DNA from: Paremcibacter sp048266545
GTDB lineage: Bacteria > Pseudomonadota > Alphaproteobacteria > Sphingomonadales > Emcibacteraceae
Length of the DNA: 64,000 nt
Assembly (NCBI GenBank): GCA_048266545.1
Contig: JBLWZH010000006.1
Location: forward strand, 57,427 to 121,426
Direction: 5' to 3'
This document shows, in pieces, positions 1-7,473 of the stretch (the first letter of the stretch is position 1; every line of letters starts with the position of its first letter). Position numbers and translations under genes: made by a program. Below the pieces are notes generated by a model. It made no database searches. It saw nothing but the letters and a program-made list of their open reading frames with translations, and was not told the DNA's origin.

Positions 1-1
1 A

Positions 2-388
2 TTTTTTGTCTTCTTTGTCGCCGGGCTGGCCGAGGCGCAGCGGATCCCCTTTGACCTGCCGGAAGCCGAAGGCGATCTCGGCGCCGGCTATCACACGGAA
101 TACAGCGGGCTGAGATTTTCCTTTTTCATGCTGGCGGAATATCTGGTGGTGGTGATCCTGGCGTTTCTCAATGTAATTTTATTTTTCGGCGGCTGGCTGG
201 GCGGCCCGGCCTTTCTGCCGGCGACCCTGTGGCTGTTTCTGAAAGTCGGATTTTTCATCTGGGTCTTCATGTGGTTTCGCTTCACCTTCCCGCGTTACCG
301 CTATGACCAGTTGATGTCCATCGGCTGGAAGGTGCTGTTGCCGCTTTCCCTGATCAATATTCTGGTGAGCGGGTTGTTTATGTTCTAG
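2..388 (+). CDS. nuoH: NADH-quinone oxidoreductase subunit H (NuoH), C-terminal part
   Basis: The 5' end lies outside the window, and about 128 C-terminal residues are present. NuoH is the membrane subunit that forms the quinone-binding heel of complex I. The visible part begins in the conserved loop reading AGLAEAQRIPFDLPEAEG-, followed by the TEYSGLRF segment, both hallmarks of NuoH. Hydrophobic helices and the WVFMWFRFTFPRYRYDQLM region follow, and a short final helix ends the protein. nuoI follows 14 bp downstream of the stop, so the two genes are cotranscribed. The assignment is secure; only the missing N-terminus limits it. Confidence 0.96.
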   Translation, partial: FFVFFVAGLAEAQRIPFDLPEAEGDLGAGYHTEYSGLRFSFFMLAEYLVVVILAFLNVILFFGGWLGGPAFLPATLWLFLKVGFFIWVFMWFRFTFPRYRYDQLMSIGWKVLLPLSLINILVSGLFMF

Positions 389-402
389 ATCGAGAGGTGA
401 TT

Positions 403-975
403 ATGGCGCGAACGCTTGAACATAGGGGCGGTTGGATCGGGTGGGTCTTTTTTCTCGACCTGATCCATGGGTTGCGGCTGACATTGCGCTATATGTTCGC
501 GAAAACCGTGACTCATATGTATCCCGATCATGAAAAATGGGTGCCCTACGCCCGGCATCGCGGCCATCATTTCATCAAGACCAATGACGAGGGCGACGTC
601 AATTGCGTCGGCTGCGAGCTGTGTTCGAAAATCTGCCCCTGTGACTGTATTCTCGTCATTCCCTATGAGGATGCGAAAGGCAATCGCCGGCCCAAGGTCT
701 TCGACATTAATCTGGCGCGTTGTCTTTATTGCGGGCTGTGCGAGGACGCCTGTCCGGCCGACGCCATCAAGCTCGGTCAGGAATATGAGGTGTCGGAAAC
801 CCGATCCGAGGCCCTGGTCGTCCATCTGGAGGATCTGGTGGCGGCGCCGCGCAAGGCGGAGGACGGCGGCGAGGTCAAACCGGCAAAACTGATCAGAGAT
901 GAAAGGCCCCGGTCAGAACTGGTCGGGGGGGGCGCCGGTCATGACTGGTGGAGGAACATCCGGAGGAATAAATGA
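403..975 (+). CDS. nuoI: NADH-quinone oxidoreductase subunit I (NuoI), 2x[4Fe-4S]
   Basis: This is the peripheral-arm ferredoxin subunit that carries clusters N6a and N6b and passes electrons toward NuoB and quinone. Two complete CxxCxxCxxxCP motifs are visible (CVGCELCSKICP and CLYCGLCEDACP). The second is followed by the conserved ADAIKLGQEYE segment. The N-terminal amphipathic region (residues about 10-40) fits membrane association. I chose the ATG at 403, with GAGAGG 5-6 bases upstream; an in-frame GTG at 397 is possible. The C-terminal 50 residues are variable and charged. About 190 residues is somewhat longer than typical NuoI. Confidence 0.96.
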   Translation: MARTLEHRGGWIGWVFFLDLIHGLRLTLRYMFAKTVTHMYPDHEKWVPYARHRGHHFIKTNDEGDVNCVGCELCSKICPCDCILVIPYEDAKGNRRPKVFDINLARCLYCGLCEDACPADAIKLGQEYEVSETRSEALVVHLEDLVAAPRKAEDGGEVKPAKLIRDERPRSELVGGGAGHDWWRNIRRNK

Positions 976-1031
976 ACTTACCCGGGGCCGGCGGTGTCAT
1001 GACGGCGCAAAAACAGGCCGATCAATATTGA
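972..1031 (+). CDS. Possible 19-residue translationally coupled small ORF
   Basis: An ATG overlaps the nuoI stop codon (ATGA arrangement) and has a strong GGAGGA ribosome site at 962-967. It opens a 19-codon frame (MNLPGAGGVMTAQKQADQY) ending in TGA at 1029-1031. The ribosome site inside the end of nuoI has no other obvious client, which is the main reason to list it. No family is recognised. It could be a real small protein, a coupling leader for the CBS-domain gene 25 bp downstream, or the stub of a lost gene. Confidence 0.25.
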   Translation: MNLPGAGGVMTAQKQADQY

Positions 1032-1056
1032 ACGGAAAATATGAAGGGACCAGAAC

Positions 1057-1509
1057 ATGCATGTGAAATCCGTCCTGGATAAAAAAGGGGTTGAGGTTTT
1101 TTCGGTCGCGCCGGACGATACGCTGGCGACCGTGCTGAAGATCTTCCGCCAGCGGAAAATCGGCTTCGCCGTCGTCAAAAGCAAGGCGGGCGGATTTCTC
1201 GGCACCGTGTCGGAGCGGGATATTTGTCATGCGCTGGCGGCCGACGAGAGCGGGCAGGGCCTGCAGACAGCGGTCAAAGAGGTGATGACGGAAAATATCG
1301 TCACCTGTTCCTGGGATGACAATCTGGCGAAAGTCATGGCCCTGATGACCAGCAAGAAAACCCGCCATGTGCTTGTCTATGACGGGGAGGAGGTCAAAGG
1401 GATCATCAGTATCGGCGATGTGGTCAAGCACCGGCTGGATGAAAGCCTGCAGGATGAGGTGGAATTGCGCCGTTATATCGCCGGCACGGGCTATCGGTAT
1501 CCCTATTGA
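1057..1509 (+). CDS. CBS-domain pair protein
   Basis: A 150-residue soluble protein made almost entirely of two CBS repeats (about 10-65 and 75-135), with the usual pattern VLKIFRQRKIGFAVV..GTVSERDI in the first and VMALMTSKKTRHVLVYD..GIISIGDVV in the second. CBS pairs usually bind adenine nucleotides or related ligands and act as sensors. No catalytic domain is attached. It sits inside the nuo operon between nuoI and nuoJ, transcribed with them. This suggests, without proof, a sensor of adenylate or NAD(H) state connected to complex I. The start has an AAGGGA site 8 bases upstream. Confidence 0.9.
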   Translation: MHVKSVLDKKGVEVFSVAPDDTLATVLKIFRQRKIGFAVVKSKAGGFLGTVSERDICHALAADESGQGLQTAVKEVMTENIVTCSWDDNLAKVMALMTSKKTRHVLVYDGEEVKGIISIGDVVKHRLDESLQDEVELRRYIAGTGYRYPY

Positions 1510-1606
1510 CGGGGCGTGTGGAACGGCAGTTAACAAAGAAAGACAAGCGGTGCGGGGCCGGATGGCGGCCAGAAAACAAGAGAAGCGAGAAAGCGAGGGA
1601 GCGCTG

Positions 1607-2170
1607 ATGGAGCATGAATTCTTTCTGTTGCTTGCGACTGTCGCCGTCGGGACGGGGCTGATGGTTGTGGTGGCGAAAAACCCGATTCACAGCGCCCTGT
1701 CGCTGGTGGCCTGCTTCGTTCAGATCGCGGCGCTTTTCGTGCTTCTGGGGTCGCCCTTTCTCGCGGTGATCCAGATCTTCGTATATGTCGGCGCCGTGAT
1801 GGTGCTTTTTTTATTCGTCATCATGATGCTGGATGTGCGCAAGGAAGCCCGGACCAGATTCCTCGGCCGCGGGGCGGTCCCCAGCCTTGTCGTCCTCGGC
1901 GCCCTGGCGGCGGAGATCCTGTTCCTGCTGCTGCAAAGCCGCCGCCTGCATGACATGATGGCCCCGGCGCGGGGTGAGCTCCAGGCGGCCGCCCCGGCGC
2001 CGATCTCCGACCTGAGCCTGGTTCTGTTTCGCGATTTCCTGCTGCCGTTCGAGGTGGCTTCGGTCATTCTGCTGGTGGCGCTTATCGGGGCGGTTGTGCT
2101 GGCGCGGGGCGAGGAAAATCAGCCGCGGCCGGCGACAAAAAGGAATATAACGCACGGGGGCGGCCGATGA
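1607..2170 (+). CDS. nuoJ: NADH-quinone oxidoreductase subunit J (NuoJ)
   Basis: A five-helix membrane subunit of complex I adjoining NuoK and NuoH. Diagnostic segments are NPIHSALSLVACF near residue 25 and the GAVMVLFLFVIMMLD helix containing the TM3 pi-bulge region. The last helix, SVILLVALIGAVVLAR, is also typical. The ATG at 1607 is chosen because it gives the usual NuoJ N-terminus and has GAGGGAG upstream; the open frame continues further 5' but without NuoJ character. The stop overlaps the nuoK start (ATGA at 2167-2170), indicating translational coupling. Confidence 0.95.
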   Translation: MEHEFFLLLATVAVGTGLMVVVAKNPIHSALSLVACFVQIAALFVLLGSPFLAVIQIFVYVGAVMVLFLFVIMMLDVRKEARTRFLGRGAVPSLVVLGALAAEILFLLLQSRRLHDMMAPARGELQAAAPAPISDLSLVLFRDFLLPFEVASVILLVALIGAVVLARGEENQPRPATKRNITHGGGR

Positions 2171-2469
2171 TTCCGCTCTCCTGGTATCTGATTTTGGGCG
2201 CTGTCCTGTTTGTCATCGGGGCCGGCGGCGTGTTGTTGCGGCGCAATGTGCTGATCGTCCTGATGTCGCTGGAGCTGATGCTGAACAGCGTCAATATCAA
2301 CCTGATCGCCTTTGGTCATCAGCAGGATGACCTGCGGGGCCAGATCATGGCGATTTTCATCATTGCGATTACCGCGGCGGAGGTCGCCGTCGCCCTCGGG
2401 GTGCTGGTGACGCTGTTGCGCAATAAACATACATTGGAAGTGGATGAGATAACAATAATGAAGGGGTAA
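2167..2469 (+). CDS. nuoK: NADH-quinone oxidoreductase subunit K (NuoK)
   Basis: A 100-residue, three-helix subunit, the normal NuoK length. It has the conserved SLELMLNSVNINL segment, with the membrane Glu of TM2, and the AITAAEVAVALGVLV segment, with the second buried Glu in TM3. Both acidic residues belong to the central proton axis of complex I. The start overlaps the nuoJ stop. It ends just before the GTG of the next gene, whose ribosome site (AAGGGG) lies in the nuoK 3' end. Confidence 0.96.
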   Translation: MIPLSWYLILGAVLFVIGAGGVLLRRNVLIVLMSLELMLNSVNINLIAFGHQQDDLRGQIMAIFIIAITAAEVAVALGVLVTLLRNKHTLEVDEITIMKG

Positions 2470-2472
2470 GGC

Positions 2473-3969
2473 GTGGAATTCATACTGTCCATAAGACCGG
2501 TTCTGGCGGTCGCGGTGTCGCTTCTGGCTGCGGGGGCCATATTGTGCCTCGCCCGGCGGCCCGACCTGCGGGACAGCATATCCGTCATCGCCGCCCTGGT
2601 GAAATTCATCATCGTCATTTCGCTGGCGCCGGCGGTTCTGGCCGGCGACACGCATCAACTGACCCTGTTCGAGATCCTGCCCGGCGTCGATTTCGCCTTC
2701 CGGGTCGACGCCCTCGGCATGGTCTTCGCCACCGTATCCAGCCTGTTGTGGATTTTGGCCGCCCTCTATTCGATCGGCTATATGCGAAGCCTGCAGGAAC
2801 ACGCCCAGAGCCGTTTTTTCGCCGCCTTCGCCGTGTCCCTGTCGGCGGCGGTGGGCGGCGCCTTCGCCGCCAACCTGTTCACGCTGGTGATTTTTTACGA
2901 GGCGCTCAGCCTGGTGACCTATCCCCTGGTCTATCATAAGGAAGATGCCGAATCCTGGGCCGGGGGGCGGCGCTATATGGTGTATCTGGTCGGGGCGTCG
3001 AAATCCTTTCTGCTGGCGGCGCTGGCGCTGACCTATCAGCTTGCCGGGACGTTCGATTTCAAGCCGCATGGCCTGTTCGAGGGCGTCGCCGCGCCGGACA
3101 ATATTCTGATAATCGTTTACTTCTGTTATCTGGCGGGCTTCGCCAAGGCGGCGATCATGCCGTTTCACGCCTGGCTGCCGGCGGCGATGGTCGCCCCGAC
3201 GCCGGTCAGCGCCCTGCTCCATGCGGTGGCAGTGGTCAAAATGGGCGTTTTCTGCATGTTGCGGGTGATCTTTCATGTCATGGGGGTCGGCCTGATGGAC
3301 CGGCTGAACCTGGGCCTCGTCACCGCTTACCTTGTGTCTTTCACCATTGTGATGGCGTCGATCTACGCCCTGACCCGGGATGACCTGAAGGCGCGGCTCG
3401 CCTATTCCACGGTGAGCCAGCTGTCCTATATTATTCTGGGCGCGGTGATGCTGACGCCGATGGCGGCTATCGGCGGGGTCAGCCATATTGCCGCCCACGC
3501 CTTCTCGAAAATCACTCTGTTTTTCTGCGCTGGGTCGATCTACTGCGCCTCCCGGCGGAAAAACATCAGCGATATGGCGGGGATCGGCCGGCGGTTGCCG
3601 CTGACCATGGCGGCCTTTTTCATCGGCGCACTCGGCATGATCGGCATTCCGCCGGCGGGCGGCTTTATCAGCAAATGGTATCTGGTCGCCGGGGCGGTCG
3701 AGGCGCAGCAGATGGCGTTTCTGGTGGTGCTGCTGGTCAGCGCCCTGCTCAATGCGGCCTATTTCCTGCCGGTGGTCTACACAGCCTTTTTTGAGCGGCC
3801 GGGCCCGGCGGGGGACGGCGGCCTGATCGTCATGGAGGAAGTGCGGGAAATTCCCCTGCTGTCGATTCCGCTGCTGGTGACGGCGCTGCTGTCGCTGCTG
3901 CTGGGAATCTATCCGGATTATTTTCTCAGTCTGGCGCGGACGGTAATGACGGGGGCGGGGCTATCATGA
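2473..3969 (+). CDS. MrpD/NuoM-like proton-translocating subunit 1
   Basis: A 498-residue polytopic protein of the antiporter-like (NuoL/M/N, MrpA/D) superfamily, at the place where nuoL is normally found. Channel residues can be aligned by eye: Glu143 in TM5 (FYEALSLVTYP), Lys225 in TM7 (AGFAKAAIMPFHAWLP), Lys256 in TM8 (VVKMG) and a Lys in TM12 (GGFISKWY). All the groups expected for proton transfer are therefore present. It lacks the long lateral helix of true NuoL. The start is GTG with AAGGGG upstream. It is probably an integral complex I subunit; an independent Mrp antiporter is unlikely because no mrpA/B/C/E/F/G is nearby. Confidence 0.88.
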   Translation: MEFILSIRPVLAVAVSLLAAGAILCLARRPDLRDSISVIAALVKFIIVISLAPAVLAGDTHQLTLFEILPGVDFAFRVDALGMVFATVSSLLWILAALYSIGYMRSLQEHAQSRFFAAFAVSLSAAVGGAFAANLFTLVIFYEALSLVTYPLVYHKEDAESWAGGRRYMVYLVGASKSFLLAALALTYQLAGTFDFKPHGLFEGVAAPDNILIIVYFCYLAGFAKAAIMPFHAWLPAAMVAPTPVSALLHAVAVVKMGVFCMLRVIFHVMGVGLMDRLNLGLVTAYLVSFTIVMASIYALTRDDLKARLAYSTVSQLSYIILGAVMLTPMAAIGGVSHIAAHAFSKITLFFCAGSIYCASRRKNISDMAGIGRRLPLTMAAFFIGALGMIGIPPAGGFISKWYLVAGAVEAQQMAFLVVLLVSALLNAAYFLPVVYTAFFERPGPAGDGGLIVMEEVREIPLLSIPLLVTALLSLLLGIYPDYFLSLARTVMTGAGLS

Positions 3970-4220
3970 TCGGCAGGTTGGTTAATTTCTTCGGCGATGA
4001 AAAATACCGCACCTGGCGCTGGCGGCTGCTGATTTTTGTGCTGGGGGTTGTCGTGCTTGCCGATTTTCTGGTTGAACGCCATCACGGGGAAAATTTCTGG
4101 GACGCGATTCCCGGCTGGGGCGCCTTTTTCGGCTTTGTCAGCTGTGTCGCGATCATCTTTGTCAGCAAGTTTATCGGCCATAAAGGCGGCATCATGCGGA
4201 AGGAGGACTATTATGACTGA
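3966..4220 (+). CDS. Small two-helix membrane protein in nuo operon
   Basis: An 84-residue protein of unknown function, with a basic N-terminus containing WRWR, one hydrophobic helix at about 20-38 and a second at about 54-70, ending in a charged tail (RKEDYYD). The start overlaps the previous gene's stop (ATGA at 3966-3969) and its end overlaps the next start by 8 bases, so it is firmly embedded in the operon. It could be an accessory subunit or assembly factor specific to the MrpD-containing form of complex I. I do not recognise a named family. Confidence 0.8.
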   Translation: MIGRLVNFFGDEKYRTWRWRLLIFVLGVVVLADFLVERHHGENFWDAIPGWGAFFGFVSCVAIIFVSKFIGHKGGIMRKEDYYD

Positions 4221-5988
4221 ATGGTTCCATCCCGCCCTGCTGATGATCGCCGGCGGTTTGCTGCTGCCGCTGTTGCGCGGGCGGGCGCAGAAGGGCTTCT
4301 CCCTGTTGCTTCCGGCTTTGGCGATTGCGGCGATGGCCCGCCTGTCACCCGGCACATATGGCGCGCTTGATTTCGCCAACCTTTCCCTCGTCCTGTTCAA
4401 GGTCGACAAGCTCAGCCTGGTCTTTGGTTGGGTCTTTGCGATTATGGCGTTCATCGGCGCCCTGTACAGCCTGCATCTGACGCGGCCCGGCCAGCGGGTG
4501 GCGGCGGCATTTTATGTCGGCAGCGCTTTCGGCGTGGTCTTTGCCGGCGACTGGTTTACCCTGATCGTCGGTTGGGAAGTCATGGCCTTCGCCTCGGCCT
4601 ATCTGATCTTCGCCACCCGGGAGGGGCCGGCGGTGCGCGCCGGTTTCCGCTATCTGATGGTCCATGTGGCCGGCGGGGTCGTGCTGCTCGGCGGCATTGT
4701 CCTGCACGGGCTGGAGAGCGGCTCATTCCTGTTTGGGCCGTTGACCGGCGGGCAGGAGGGCGGGCTCGCCTACAATCTGATCCTGCTGTCTTTCCTGCTG
4801 AATGCGGCGGTTCCGCCGCTCAACGCCTGGCTGACCGACGCCTACCCGGAAGCGACGGTGACCGGGGCGGTATATTTAAGCGCCTTTACCACCAAGACCG
4901 CGGTATATGTCCTGATCCGGACCTATCCGGGGGCGGAAATCCTGGTCTGGCTCGGCGTGGTCATGGCGCTTTACGGCGTGGTTTTCGCCGTGCTGGAGAA
5001 TGATTGCCGCCGCCTGCTGGCCTATCATATCGTCAGCCAGGTCGGCTATATGGTCGCCGGGGTCGGCATCGGCACGGAGATGGCCCTCAACGGCGCCTCG
5101 TCCCACGCCTTCGCCCATATCCTCTACAAGGGGCTGCTGTTCATGGGGGCGGGGGCGGTGATCCATATGACCGGCCGGCGCAAGCTGACCGAGCTCGGCG
5201 GGCTCTATCGCACCATGCCGTGGACGGTGGCGCTTTACATGGTGGGCGCCTTCGCCATTTCGGCTTTCCCCTTTTTCAGCGGCTTTGTCAGCAAGAGCAT
5301 GGTTATCGCCGCCGCCGCCGGCGATCACCGGGCGGGGGCCGCGCTGCTGCTGACGGTGGCGTCCTCGGGAACCTTCCTGCAAACCGGGCTCAAACTGCCC
5401 TATTATATGTTTTTTGGCCGGGACAGCGGCCTCCGGCCCGGTGAGCCGCCGCTCAACATGCTGCTGGCGATGGCGATTGCCGCCGCCTTCTGCATCGGCA
5501 TCGGCGTCTTTCCCGGCCTGTTATATGACCTGTTGCCCTATCCGGTCGATTTCGTGCCTTATAGCGGCCTGCATATTACGGAAACCATGGGCGTCCTGAT
5601 GTTCACCCTGCTGGCCTTCGTGCTGTTTTTGAAACATCTCGACCCTGAGGAGACCATCAGCCTGGACACCGACTGGTTTTACCGGCGGGGGGCGCGGCTC
5701 TTCATGTGGTTCGCCAACAAGCCGGTGCTGATCTGGGAGCAGATGCTGATCACCCTCGGCGACGGTTTTGGCCTCAGGACGACGCACCGCCTGTCGCGCC
5801 AGAGCCTGCAGGCGGATATGCGGGGGGTTGATGCGCTGGTCAATGCGGTGGCCCGGGCGGCCTGGCTCAGCGGTGGCCTGATGCGGCGAATTCAGACCGG
5901 CATTGTTTCCCACTACGGTTATGGCATCGCCCTCGGCCTGCTGATGGTGATCGCCGCCGGTCTGCTGCTGATGGAGGGGGTCATATGA
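4213..5988 (+). CDS. NuoL/MrpD-like subunit 2, TM7 Lys replaced by Asn
   Basis: A 591-residue antiporter-like membrane protein. The ATG at 4213 is used because AGGAGG sits 6-7 bases upstream; the open frame extends further 5' only as a shadow of the 84-residue gene. Glu122 (VGWEVMAFAS), Lys228 of TM8 (FTTKTAVYVLIR) and the TM12 Lys (FVSKSMV) are present. The TM7 position equal to Lys220 of the neighbouring NuoM is Asn197 (codon AAT at 4801), within FLLNAAVPPLNAWL. The C-terminal 130 residues carry an amphipathic stretch and a last helix (VSHYGYGIALGLL), resembling the NuoL tail, so this may fill the NuoL place. Its pumping ability is uncertain. Confidence 0.87.
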   Translation: MTEWFHPALLMIAGGLLLPLLRGRAQKGFSLLLPALAIAAMARLSPGTYGALDFANLSLVLFKVDKLSLVFGWVFAIMAFIGALYSLHLTRPGQRVAAAFYVGSAFGVVFAGDWFTLIVGWEVMAFASAYLIFATREGPAVRAGFRYLMVHVAGGVVLLGGIVLHGLESGSFLFGPLTGGQEGGLAYNLILLSFLLNAAVPPLNAWLTDAYPEATVTGAVYLSAFTTKTAVYVLIRTYPGAEILVWLGVVMALYGVVFAVLENDCRRLLAYHIVSQVGYMVAGVGIGTEMALNGASSHAFAHILYKGLLFMGAGAVIHMTGRRKLTELGGLYRTMPWTVALYMVGAFAISAFPFFSGFVSKSMVIAAAAGDHRAGAALLLTVASSGTFLQTGLKLPYYMFFGRDSGLRPGEPPLNMLLAMAIAAAFCIGIGVFPGLLYDLLPYPVDFVPYSGLHITETMGVLMFTLLAFVLFLKHLDPEETISLDTDWFYRRGARLFMWFANKPVLIWEQMLITLGDGFGLRTTHRLSRQSLQADMRGVDALVNAVARAAWLSGGLMRRIQTGIVSHYGYGIALGLLMVIAAGLLLMEGVI

Positions 5989-7463
5989 CGGATCTGCCCC
6001 TGCTGAGCATTGTGATTTTCCTGCCGCTGCTGGGGGCTGTGCTGTTGCCGCTGCTGCGCGGTGACGCCATGGTGCGGTGGGCGGCCTTTGTCATATTATT
6101 CGCCGATTTCCTGATCGCCGGCGGATTGCTGATCCGCTTTGACGGCGCGACGGCGGAGATGCAATTCCGGGAAACCGTCGCCTGGGTGCCGTCGCTGGGT
6201 ATCGCCTACCGGCTCGGGGTTGACGGGGTCAGCGTCCTGTTTGTCTTCCTGACCGCCCTGCTGGGCTGGATCTGCGTGCTGGCCTCCTGGACGGCGATCC
6301 GCCAGCGGGTCCGGGAATTTATGATCAATCTGCTGGTGATGCAGGGGTTGATGATCGGCGTGTTCTGTGCCCTGGACCTGTTTTTATTCTATGTGCTGTG
6401 GGAGGCGATGCTGGTGCCGATGTATCTGATTATCGGCATCTGGGGCGGGAAAAACAGGATTTACGCCGCCTTCAAGTTCTTCCTCTATACTCTCGCCGGC
6501 AGCCTGCTGTTTCTGGTCGGCATTCTGGTGTTGTATTTTGAAGGCGGGCGGACCTTTGACATGCTGCGTCTGATGGCGGGCGATTATGGCTTTACGGTGC
6601 AGGCCGGGGTCTTCATCGCCTTTCTGGTCGCCTTCGCGGTCAAGGTGCCGATGGTGCCGGTCCATACCTGGCTGCCCGACGCCCATGTCCAGGCGCCGAC
6701 GGCGGGCAGCATCATCCTCGCCGGGGTGCTGCTCAAGATGGGGGCCTACGGCTTTATCCGCTTTTCCCTGCCGATGCTGCCGGAGGCGTCGCACTCTTTC
6801 GCGCCGTTGATGATCATCCTGTCGGCGGTGGCGATCGTCTACGGCGGCCTGCTGGCCCTGGCCCAGACGGACATCAAGAAGCTGGTGGCCTATTCCAGCG
6901 TCAGCCATATGGGCTTTATCACGCTCGGCCTGTTCACCTTTACCCTGAACGGCCTGTCCGGGGCGGTGATCCAGATGTTCAATCACGGGATCACCACCGG
7001 AGCCCTGTTCCTGTTTGTCGGCCTGATTTACGAGCGGACCCATTCGCGGGATATTCCGGCCCATGGCGGAATAATCCGGGCGGCGCCGCATTATGGGATC
7101 ATGTTCGCCGTCTTCCTGCTGTCGTCGATGGCGGTGCCGGGGACCAACGGTTTTATCGGCGAGATTCTGGTGCTGTCCGGGGCCTTCGCCGTCAGCGGCT
7201 GGGCGGTCGCAGCCGGGGTGGTTGGCGCCCTGATCGGGGCGGCCTATCTTCTGGGGCTCTATCGGCAGATGCTGTTGGGGCCGGTGGCGACGCCGGGCGA
7301 CGCCCGGCTGTGGGATCTGGGGCCGCGGGAGATTCTCTGTGCGCTGCCGCTGCTGCTTTTCGTCTTCTGGATCGGGCTCTATCCGAAACCGTTTCTGAAG
7401 ATCCTGGAGCCGACCCTGCGCCATTTGCTGAGCCAGACGGTCCCGGCGGCGGGTGGCGGATGA
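5985..7463 (+). CDS. nuoM: NADH-quinone oxidoreductase subunit M (NuoM)
   Basis: A 492-residue antiporter-like subunit of the complex I membrane arm with a clear NuoM signature. These include LGVDGVSVLFVFLTA, Glu140 in LWEAMLVPMYLIIGIWGG, Lys220 in FAVKVPMVPVHTWLPDAH, the TM8 Lys in LLKMGAYGFIR, KKLVAYSSVSHMGF, and a TM12 Glu in TNGFIGEILV, the usual residue in NuoM. The start overlaps the preceding stop by 4 bases (ATGA). All charged residues needed for proton translocation are in place. Confidence 0.97.
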   Translation: MTDLPLLSIVIFLPLLGAVLLPLLRGDAMVRWAAFVILFADFLIAGGLLIRFDGATAEMQFRETVAWVPSLGIAYRLGVDGVSVLFVFLTALLGWICVLASWTAIRQRVREFMINLLVMQGLMIGVFCALDLFLFYVLWEAMLVPMYLIIGIWGGKNRIYAAFKFFLYTLAGSLLFLVGILVLYFEGGRTFDMLRLMAGDYGFTVQAGVFIAFLVAFAVKVPMVPVHTWLPDAHVQAPTAGSIILAGVLLKMGAYGFIRFSLPMLPEASHSFAPLMIILSAVAIVYGGLLALAQTDIKKLVAYSSVSHMGFITLGLFTFTLNGLSGAVIQMFNHGITTGALFLFVGLIYERTHSRDIPAHGGIIRAAPHYGIMFAVFLLSSMAVPGTNGFIGEILVLSGAFAVSGWAVAAGVVGALIGAAYLLGLYRQMLLGPVATPGDARLWDLGPREILCALPLLLFVFWIGLYPKPFLKILEPTLRHLLSQTVPAAGGG

Positions 7464-7473
7464 GGAGAATGAT

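Noticed and set aside
2119..3498. 459-codon antisense frame in the nuo region, with similar ones at 6384-7637, 7192-8415 and 12107-13387
   Set aside because: All lie opposite secure nuo genes, are rich in His, Gln, Arg and Gly, and have no ribosome site or recognisable motif.
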